A DNA stretch of 5,404 nt, from assembly GCA_023392205.1 (NCBI GenBank), contig JAEVZN010000493.1, forward strand, positions 1 through 5,404, read 5' to 3'. Made by a program: the position numbers and the translations under genes. The notes below the pieces were generated by a model. The model had not been told where the DNA came from and ran no database searches. It saw only the letters and a program-made list of their open reading frames with translations. How positions within the stretch are numbered: position 1 is the first letter of the stretch; every line of letters begins with the position of its first letter. Below, piece after piece: positions 1 through 5,404 of the stretch. This DNA is from Pseudomonadota bacterium. GTDB taxonomy: Bacteria; Pseudomonadota; Alphaproteobacteria; Rhizobiales; Xanthobacteraceae.

Positions 1-1
1 G

Positions 2-1651
2 ACATACGGAGACAACGGCTGGCACTGGCTGCATGTTCCGGAAGCTCGTGCAGGCCTGCATTATCAGTTTCGGATCGACGACGATCTGCTCATCCCCGAT
101 CCCGCATCCCGCATTCAGCCTGATGACGTGCATGGTCCGAGCGAAGTGATCGACCAGAGATTCAATTGGTCATTGCCGGACTGGAAGGGCCGGCCCTGGC
201 AGGAGACGGTGCTTTACGAATTGCATGTCGGCACTTTCACACCCGAAGGCACCTACCGCGCCGCGATCGACCGCCTCGATCACCTCGTGGAAACAGGCAT
301 CACGGCAATCGAGCTGATGCCTCTGGCTGATTTTCCCGGACGCTGGAACTGGGGTTATGACGGCGTTCTGCTGTTTGCACCCGACAGCGCCTATGGGCGT
401 CCCGACGATCTCAAGGCGCTGATCGATGCCGCTCATCGGCGTGGACTGATGGTCTTTCTGGATGTCGTCTATAATCACTTCGGTCCAGAGGGCAATTATC
501 TGCACCGCATCGCGCCGCAATTCTTCTCGGACGAACAGACCCCGTGGGGCGGCGCGATCGATTATACGGACCCGACGGTCCGCACCTTCGCAATCGAGAA
601 CGCCGTGTACTGGCTGCGCGATTTCCGGTTCGATGGCTTGCGGCTGGACGCCGTGCACGCCGTTGTGACACCCGGCACGCCGCATCTCCTGCATGATCTC
701 AGCGTCGCGGTCGGACAGCTCGCCGGCGAGACAGGGCGCCAGACCCATCTCGTCCTTGAAAACGACGATAACACTGCGTCCCTGCTCGCTCCGGCACAGA
801 TCCGGCCAGACGGCAGATACCGCGCTCAATGGAATGACGATTATCACCACGCATGGCATGTTCTTCTGACGAACGAACAGCAGGGCTATTACAAGGACTA
901 CAATGTTCCCGGCCCGCGCATCGCGCGCGGCCTCGCGAACGGATTTATCTATCAGGGCGAACCGTCCCGCCATCGGCATGGCGCACCGCGCGGCGAGCCG
1001 AGCGGACAGCTTCCTCCTTCAGCCTTTGTCAATTTCCTGCAGAACCACGATCAGATCGGCAATCGCGCATTGGGCGAGCGGCTGAGTGTCCTGGCAAGGC
1101 CGGAGGCACTTGAAGCCGCTTTGACGATCCTCCTGCTGTCCCCGGCCATACCGCTGCTCTATATGGGCGAGGAATGGGGCGCGACCGAACCCTTCCCGTT
1201 CTTTTGCGATTTTCAGGGCGATCTTGCCGATGCCGTGCGCAACGGACGAAAAGCAGAATTTTCCGAAGCCTATGCTGAACTGGACGGGCAAGTCCCTGAC
1301 CCATTGGCGAAATCCACCCGAGACCTCGCGACACTGGACTGGAATGCGCTTACGCTTAAGCCGCATGCGGAGCGGCTATCGCAGACGCGCGAATTGCTGC
1401 GACGTCGTCAGCAGCATATCGTGCCGCTGCTGACCGGCATGACCCGTGGCGGGAATGCACATCTGGATGGCGACGTCCTGCGAGCGACGTGGGAGGCTGG
1501 CGACAAGACACTGAACCTTGTGGCGAACCTCTCCTATCGTGAGCAGGAGCGTCCGGCCGACCTTCCTGTCGGTAGCCAGATGGTCTGGGGCGGAGAACCG
1601 CCCTCCCGTCTGCCGCCATGGTCGGTCTTTGTCACGATTGGAGAGCGCTGA
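2..1651 (+). CDS. treZ: Malto-oligosyltrehalose trehalohydrolase TreZ (GH13), 5'-truncated by the window edge
   Basis: This cytoplasmic enzyme hydrolyses the alpha-1,4 bond next to the trehalose end of maltooligosyltrehalose, releasing trehalose; it is the second step of the TreY-TreZ pathway. The frame is open from base 2, giving 549 visible residues. The first ~45 (with PDPASRIQPDDVHGPS) are the tail of the N-terminal beta domain (E-set/CBM48-like), so the GTG at 128 is internal and the true start lies to the left, perhaps 35-50 codons away. The GH13 barrel follows, opening with YELHVGTFTPEGTY near residue 71. Visible conserved regions are DVVYNH (154-159), GLRLDAVHAV with nucleophile D216 (bases 647-649), LVLENDDN with acid/base E253 (758-760), and FLQNHDQIGN with D350 (1049-1051). 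LENDDN and QNHDQIGN are typical of TreZ and separate it from GlgB branching enzyme. Residues from about 480 form the C-terminal beta domain, ending PPWSVFVTIGER. No frameshift or missing catalytic residue is seen. The stop overlaps the treY start. Confidence 0.96.
   Translation, partial: TYGDNGWHWLHVPEARAGLHYQFRIDDDLLIPDPASRIQPDDVHGPSEVIDQRFNWSLPDWKGRPWQETVLYELHVGTFTPEGTYRAAIDRLDHLVETGITAIELMPLADFPGRWNWGYDGVLLFAPDSAYGRPDDLKALIDAAHRRGLMVFLDVVYNHFGPEGNYLHRIAPQFFSDEQTPWGGAIDYTDPTVRTFAIENAVYWLRDFRFDGLRLDAVHAVVTPGTPHLLHDLSVAVGQLAGETGRQTHLVLENDDNTASLLAPAQIRPDGRYRAQWNDDYHHAWHVLLTNEQQGYYKDYNVPGPRIARGLANGFIYQGEPSRHRHGAPRGEPSGQLPPSAFVNFLQNHDQIGNRALGERLSVLARPEALEAALTILLLSPAIPLLYMGEEWGATEPFPFFCDFQGDLADAVRNGRKAEFSEAYAELDGQVPDPLAKSTRDLATLDWNALTLKPHAERLSQTRELLRRRQQHIVPLLTGMTRGGNAHLDGDVLRATWEAGDKTLNLVANLSYREQERPADLPVGSQMVWGGEPPSRLPPWSVFVTIGER
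1640..1645 (+). promoter_or_regulatory. Ribosome binding site for treY inside the end of treZ
   Basis: GGAGAG lies 5 bases before the ATG at 1651, with its GGAG core 7 bases away. It decides the treY start in favour of 1651 over the in-frame ATG at 1618, which would add 11 residues (MVGLCHDWRAL) ahead of the family-typical N-terminus. Because the site sits inside the last treZ codons, ribosomes finishing treZ could re-initiate directly on treY; that coupling is inferred from the layout. Confidence 0.7.
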
Positions 1652-4395
1652 TGCCCGCAGCCGTCCCGGTGGCCACCTACCGGCTGCAACTGAGCAAAGA
1701 CTTCGATTTCGGCGCTGCGGCAGATCTCGTCCCCTATCTGAAAGAGCTTGGCATCTCGCATCTGTATGCGTCGCCCTTTCTTGCTGCCCGCCCCGGCAGC
1801 ACGCATGGCTACGACATCGTCGACCACAATCGCCTTTACCCCGAGCTCGGCGGTGAAGACGGCTTTGAGCGTTTGTCCGCGGCGCTGACCTCTGCTGACA
1901 TGGGCCTCATTCTGGATTTCGTCCCGAACCATATGGGCGTCGGCTATTCCGACAATCACTGGTGGCTCGACGTGCTGGAATGGGGACAGAAATCGCCACA
2001 TGCGGCATCGTTCGATATCGACTGGAATGGCCTCCCGCACCGGCACCAGCCGGGCGTCCTGCTGCCAATTCTCGGCGCACCCTACGCGGATGTCCTGTCG
2101 AAAGGTGAGATCAAACTGAAATACGATGCGGACGATGGCAGCTTCGCGGCCTGGTATTTCGAGCACAAGCTGCCGATCAATCCGCAACGCTATGGCGACG
2201 TGATCCGTACCATTGTCGGTGCCGCCAACGCCTACGATCTGCCAGCAGGCCAGAACATGATCGGCCTTATCCAACCGCACCGCAGCCCCAACGCCCCGTC
2301 CTACAAGGATGCTCCCGCTTTCAAACGCGCCCTTGCCGCAATCGAAGGCGGCGCGGACGTCATCGCGCGTGGGCTGAACGCCTACAGCACCGAGAGCGAA
2401 GCCGGCCAGCTCGCCCTGCACCGTCTATTGGAGCGCCAGAATTTCCATCTGGCCTATTGGCGCGTGGCCTTTTCCGCCATCAATTACCGGCGGTTTTTCG
2501 ATATCAATGATCTTGCGGGTTTGCGCGCCGAACACCCCCGCACCTTCAGGGACATGCATGGTCTCGTGGCACGCCTGATCGCCGAAGGAAAACTGCATGG
2601 ACTACGGCTCGACCACATCGACGGCCTGCGCGACCCGGCTCAATATGCCCGCCGGCTGCAGGAGCTTGTGCGTCGCGTACGACAGATGCCGCGCGGTCAG
2701 CATTTCTACGTACTTGTCGAGAAGATCCTGGGCGAAGAAGAGCCGTTGCCGAAGCTTGTCGGCGTTGCCGGCACGACGGGCTATGAGCGACTGAACCACA
2801 TCTCACACGTTCTTCTTGACGACAGTGGACTGGACAGTCTTGAGAATACATGGCGCGGCTTCACCGCAGAACGCACGACATTCGAGGATATGCTGACCGA
2901 TGCCAAGCGCAATGTGCTCGACACCATGCTGGCGAGCGAATTCAGCGTGTTGAGCCGGGCTCTGTCGCGCATAGCCGCTGGCTCCTATGCAACGCGCGAC
3001 TTTACCGAGGACAGGCTGCGGGCCGCACTTCTGGCCTACGTTCTCGAATTTCCGGTCTATCGAACGTATATCGCGATCGCCGGCCCGTCCGAACAGGATC
3101 GCACGATCATCAACGACGTGATCGCGCGAGCGCGCGCCAAATGGCGCGGACCGGACCCTGAGATTTTCGATTTTCTCCTTCAGGCCATCACAACCGATCT
3201 CGGCGAACACCCATCATATAGCCGTCCTAGGGTCCGCGACTTCGCCCTGAAGCTTCAACAATTTACCGGGCCGGTGATGGCGAAGTCGCTCGAGGATACG
3301 ACGTTCTATCGATACAACCGCCTGCTGGCGCTGAATGAGGTGGGCGGTGAGCCAGCGAGCCCCGATGCAAGCTTGCAGACCTTTCATCACCGGCAGGCGA
3401 TCGCAGCCAGGGAGGCCCCGCACGCCCTCACCGCGACCGCGACCCACGACACAAAACGCGGTGAAGACGCGCGGATGCGCATCCTTGCTCTGGCGGAATT
3501 GTCGCGGGGCTGGCACACAGCCGTCCAGCGATGGTCGGAGATGAACAAGCCGTTTGTCCGCGACATCAAGGGCAGACGGCAGCCTTCGGCGGCCCACGAA
3601 TACATGATCTATCAGGCCCTGATCGGTGCCTGGCCGCTGGGCGGACCCGATGACAGCTTCCTCAACCGGATACGGGCCTATGTGGTGAAAGCGGCCCGCG
3701 AGGGAAAGCAGGACACCAGTTGGACCGCGCCCGATCCCGGCTACGAGGACGCGCTGACGGACTTCGTAACCGGCATCACGTCTAAAGAGCGGGCCGCGGA
3801 TTTCATCGCGGATTTCGGGCAATTTGCCGCTCGCGCGGCCCTGCTCGGCGCTCTCAACACCCTTACGCAAGTCACACTCAAGACATTGCTGCCCGGCGTT
3901 CCGGACTTCTTTCAGGGGACCGAGCTTTTCGATCTGTCACTCGTCGACCCGGACAACCGCCGCCCGGTGGATTACGCCCTGCGACAGCAAAGTTTGGCCG
4001 ATCCGATAGACTGGCCTGCCCTCGCCGCCCGCTGGCAAGACGGCCAGATCAAGATGGCGCTGACACGGAAATTACTGCAGATCCGAAATGCTTATGCCGA
4101 ACTGTTCCGGGACGGCGCTTACAAACCCCTTCATGTGGACGGCGCGCATGCCTCGCGCGTTATCGGCTTCGCGAGAAGCAAAGGCACCCGACGCATCGTC
4201 GTCCTGGCCGGGCGGCATTTCGCCGAGATCACGGATGGCGGTCGCGACTGGCCGCGGGATTGGCACGGACATATCGACCTCGGCGCCAAGGGCAATCCGG
4301 CCGATCTTCTCCGTGACGGTCGCTTCGCAGAAGATCTCACGCTGGCAAATCTTTTCAAGGATATGCCGGTGGCGGTTCTGACACTTGGTAGCTGA
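1651..4395 (+). CDS. treY: Malto-oligosyltrehalose synthase TreY (GH13), long form
   Basis: This cytoplasmic enzyme is an intramolecular transglucosylase: it converts the reducing-end alpha-1,4 linkage of a maltodextrin to alpha,alpha-1,1, giving maltooligosyltrehalose, the TreZ substrate. The protein has 914 residues. The start at 1651 is supported by the GGAGAG site and by the N-terminus, where VATYRLQL and then LYASPFLAARPGSTHGYD are family signatures. GH13 regions in order are ILDFVPNHMG (87-96), GLRLDHIDGL with nucleophile D321 (bases 2611-2613), VLVEKILG with acid/base E357 (2719-2721), and TATATHDTKRGEDAR with D600 (3448-3450). VPDFFQGTELFDLSLVDPDN (750-769) followed by RRPVDY is a strong TreY signature that ordinary amylases lack. 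Residues from about 800 form the C-terminal region. The protein is clearly longer than the archaeal enzymes (about 720 residues), as expected for proteobacterial forms. It overlaps treZ by one base, suggesting one transcript and matched enzyme amounts. Confidence 0.97.
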   Translation: MPAAVPVATYRLQLSKDFDFGAAADLVPYLKELGISHLYASPFLAARPGSTHGYDIVDHNRLYPELGGEDGFERLSAALTSADMGLILDFVPNHMGVGYSDNHWWLDVLEWGQKSPHAASFDIDWNGLPHRHQPGVLLPILGAPYADVLSKGEIKLKYDADDGSFAAWYFEHKLPINPQRYGDVIRTIVGAANAYDLPAGQNMIGLIQPHRSPNAPSYKDAPAFKRALAAIEGGADVIARGLNAYSTESEAGQLALHRLLERQNFHLAYWRVAFSAINYRRFFDINDLAGLRAEHPRTFRDMHGLVARLIAEGKLHGLRLDHIDGLRDPAQYARRLQELVRRVRQMPRGQHFYVLVEKILGEEEPLPKLVGVAGTTGYERLNHISHVLLDDSGLDSLENTWRGFTAERTTFEDMLTDAKRNVLDTMLASEFSVLSRALSRIAAGSYATRDFTEDRLRAALLAYVLEFPVYRTYIAIAGPSEQDRTIINDVIARARAKWRGPDPEIFDFLLQAITTDLGEHPSYSRPRVRDFALKLQQFTGPVMAKSLEDTTFYRYNRLLALNEVGGEPASPDASLQTFHHRQAIAAREAPHALTATATHDTKRGEDARMRILALAELSRGWHTAVQRWSEMNKPFVRDIKGRRQPSAAHEYMIYQALIGAWPLGGPDDSFLNRIRAYVVKAAREGKQDTSWTAPDPGYEDALTDFVTGITSKERAADFIADFGQFAARAALLGALNTLTQVTLKTLLPGVPDFFQGTELFDLSLVDPDNRRPVDYALRQQSLADPIDWPALAARWQDGQIKMALTRKLLQIRNAYAELFRDGAYKPLHVDGAHASRVIGFARSKGTRRIVVLAGRHFAEITDGGRDWPRDWHGHIDLGAKGNPADLLRDGRFAEDLTLANLFKDMPVAVLTLGS
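3133..3148 (+). repeat. GC-only inverted repeat inside treY
   Basis: CGCGCCAAATGGCGCG is a perfect inverted repeat with 7-base arms around AA. In RNA it would form a six-pair, all-GC stem closed by an AAAU tetraloop. It lies within codons for ARAKWRG around residues 495-500 of TreY, so it may simply reflect GC-rich alanine and arginine codons. A role in translation pausing or mRNA folding is possible but unsupported, and no second copy was noticed in the window. Confidence 0.4.
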
Positions 4396-4483
4396 AACCG
4401 CATCTGCGTCCGCAGTTTCAACGAGCAGGCTTTCCCCGTTTACCGCCACTTGACCCGCCCGGACACAATACAGATCAATCCGG
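4396..4483. other. Convergent intergenic region, treY / EamA transporter
   Basis: These 88 bases separate the tail-to-tail stops of treY and the transporter. I see no gene. Two imperfect hairpins reach into the flanking stop codons. TGAAAC (4393-4398) can pair with GTTTCA (4415-4420), with an alternative inner stem CTGC/GCAG at 4404-4415. ATCCG (4478-4482) can pair with CGGAT (4492-4496). Neither is followed by a clean T tract in the direction it would need to act, so no intrinsic terminator can be called with confidence. Confidence 0.6.
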
Positions 4484-5392
4484 CTAAGCCTCGGATATGA
4501 CCGCTCTATTGCCGCGATCGGATGCTTCGAATAGCACAATGGCTGAAATCATCACTGCGACGCCAGCCCATTGGAGCGGCTGGAGGCGTTCGCCGAGCAC
4601 GGCCACCGCGAAAAGGATACTTAGCAGTGGCTCGATGTTGCTCATCATGGTGGCACGCACAGGACTGAGGTAGCGAAACGCGGCAAAGAAAGCCAGAAGC
4701 GCGACCGCGATTCCTATTCCGGCTCCGGCGATACCCAGCCATCCGGTCGCATTGACCGGAAAGGACCAAGCACCGAATACAACGGTCAGCAATGCGAACA
4801 CGGCACCGGTAATTGCGGTGACGTAGCAATTCACTTGCGTGCTGGTGGCGAATTGCTGAGCGCGAGCCCCGCAAAGGATGGCGCCGCACACGGTAACCGC
4901 CGCAAGGGCAGCAAGTGCGACACCGAACGGGTCGAGGGTATCAAATGCCGGCCCCAATGCCAGAGCGAGGCCAATGAACACCGTGACCCCCAGGAACAGC
5001 TTCGTCACTGTCAGGCGGTCACCACCGCGCCAGTGGACGATCAGCGCAATCGAAAGCGGATGTGTGAAGAAGATAAGCACCGCGACACTGATCGGGATAT
5101 AGGCCACCGAACCGATGAACCCATAGATCATCAGCGCTGAAAACGCGCTGCACAGCAGGCACCACTTGACGGCGATGCGGCTGATACGGAAGCCTTGACG
5201 AAAGATGACTATGAGGACGCCCAGCAGCGCAGCCCCGATAGCGCCACGCAAGGTTATAACCGTCAGGGTGTTGCTACCGTTTTCGAATGCGAGCTTCGCG
5301 CCTGTGGGACCGACGGCGAAGGCGATTGCCGACAATATTATAAGCAGAACACCGATAGTGTTTCGGCTGTAACCTGACGATCGGACCGGCAT
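4484..5392 (-). CDS. DMT superfamily (EamA-type) inner-membrane transporter
   Basis: This is a 302-residue polytopic membrane protein of the drug/metabolite transporter superfamily, with two tandem EamA units of five helices each. Likely membrane segments are about 12-33, 42-65, 75-95, 97-120, 131-150, 155-175, 189-208, 215-237, 243-265 and 272-289. Family hallmarks are AYIPISVAVLIFFTHPL (97-113) in the first unit and SNIEPLLSILFAVAVLGERL (251-270) then QWAGVAVMISAIVL in the second; the EP...LGE pattern is diagnostic of EamA. The length matches the family norm of about 290-310. Members export or import amino acids, metabolites or drugs, and sequence alone does not give the substrate. The chosen ATG at 5392-5390 has AGGA only one base upstream, which is tight. 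The frame stays open to the window edge (codons GCG CAC CAG GAT), so a slightly earlier start cannot be excluded. The gene converges on treY and shares no promoter with it, so a functional link to trehalose is not supported. Its own promoter is outside the window. Confidence 0.93.
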   Translation of the reverse strand: MPVRSSGYSRNTIGVLLIILSAIAFAVGPTGAKLAFENGSNTLTVITLRGAIGAALLGVLIVIFRQGFRISRIAVKWCLLCSAFSALMIYGFIGSVAYIPISVAVLIFFTHPLSIALIVHWRGGDRLTVTKLFLGVTVFIGLALALGPAFDTLDPFGVALAALAAVTVCGAILCGARAQQFATSTQVNCYVTAITGAVFALLTVVFGAWSFPVNATGWLGIAGAGIGIAVALLAFFAAFRYLSPVRATMMSNIEPLLSILFAVAVLGERLQPLQWAGVAVMISAIVLFEASDRGNRAVISEA

Positions 5393-5404
5393 ATCCTGGT
5401 GCGC

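Noticed and set aside
128..130. GTG as the start of treZ.
   Set aside because: The frame continues upstream to the window edge with typical TreZ sequence (YGDNGWHWLHVPEA, PDPASRIQPDD), so this GTG encodes an internal valine.
170..979. A 269-codon minus-strand open frame inside treZ.
   Set aside because: It lies opposite the conserved GH13 barrel of treZ, and its translation resembles no family I know. It is treated as a codon-bias shadow.
1618..1650. An upstream in-frame ATG for treY that would add 11 residues.
   Set aside because: The added residues do not look like the TreY N-terminus, and the ATG at 1651 has a well-spaced GGAGAG and the common TGATG junction.
1534..2421. A 295-codon open frame on the minus strand spanning the treZ-treY junction.
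   Set aside because: It is fully antisense to two clear enzyme genes, and its translation shows no recognisable domain or membrane pattern. Long antisense frames are expected from GC-rich codon bias.
3214..3870. A 218-codon minus-strand open frame inside treY.
   Set aside because: It is antisense to conserved treY sequence including catalytic region IV, and there is no independent sign of coding.
4072..4539. A 155-codon minus-strand open frame crossing the intergenic gap from the transporter end into treY.
   Set aside because: It starts inside the transporter gene in another frame and ends antisense to treY. The translation is low in recognisable structure, and no ribosome binding site stands out.
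4835..5140. Plus-strand open frames opposite the transporter gene.
   Set aside because: Their translations are rich in Arg, Gln and Asp, as is typical of the antisense of membrane-protein codons, and they match nothing recognisable.

Overview
The window reads as a piece of a bacterial chromosome. It is GC-rich by eye, with strong G/C preference at third codon positions, and the protein sequences resemble those of proteobacteria. An alphaproteobacterium is my best guess, but that is an impression from the style of the TreZ, TreY and EamA sequences and was not tested by search.

Layout: bases 2-1651 (+) carry most of treZ, malto-oligosyltrehalose trehalohydrolase, whose 5' end lies off the left edge. 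Bases 1651-4395 (+) carry a complete long-form treY, malto-oligosyltrehalose synthase. The treZ stop and treY start share one base (TGATG), so the two genes look translationally coupled. An 88-base convergent intergenic stretch follows (4396-4483). Bases 4484-5392 (-) carry a DMT/EamA-family ten-helix membrane transporter of unknown substrate, whose start lies 12 bases from the right edge.

How they work together: TreY turns the reducing-end alpha-1,4 linkage of a malto-oligosaccharide into an alpha,alpha-1,1 linkage, and TreZ then releases free trehalose. Together they form the TreY-TreZ route, which makes trehalose from glycogen or maltodextrin and usually serves osmotic, desiccation or general stress tolerance. 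All expected GH13 catalytic residues are visible in both enzymes. The usual partner, a TreX/GlgX debranching enzyme, is not in the window and may lie to the left. The transporter is on the opposite strand and nothing visible ties it to trehalose.

I found no mobile element, CRISPR array, tRNA or rRNA, and no sign of an undescribed system. This is an ordinary metabolic region, and the findings below are modest.
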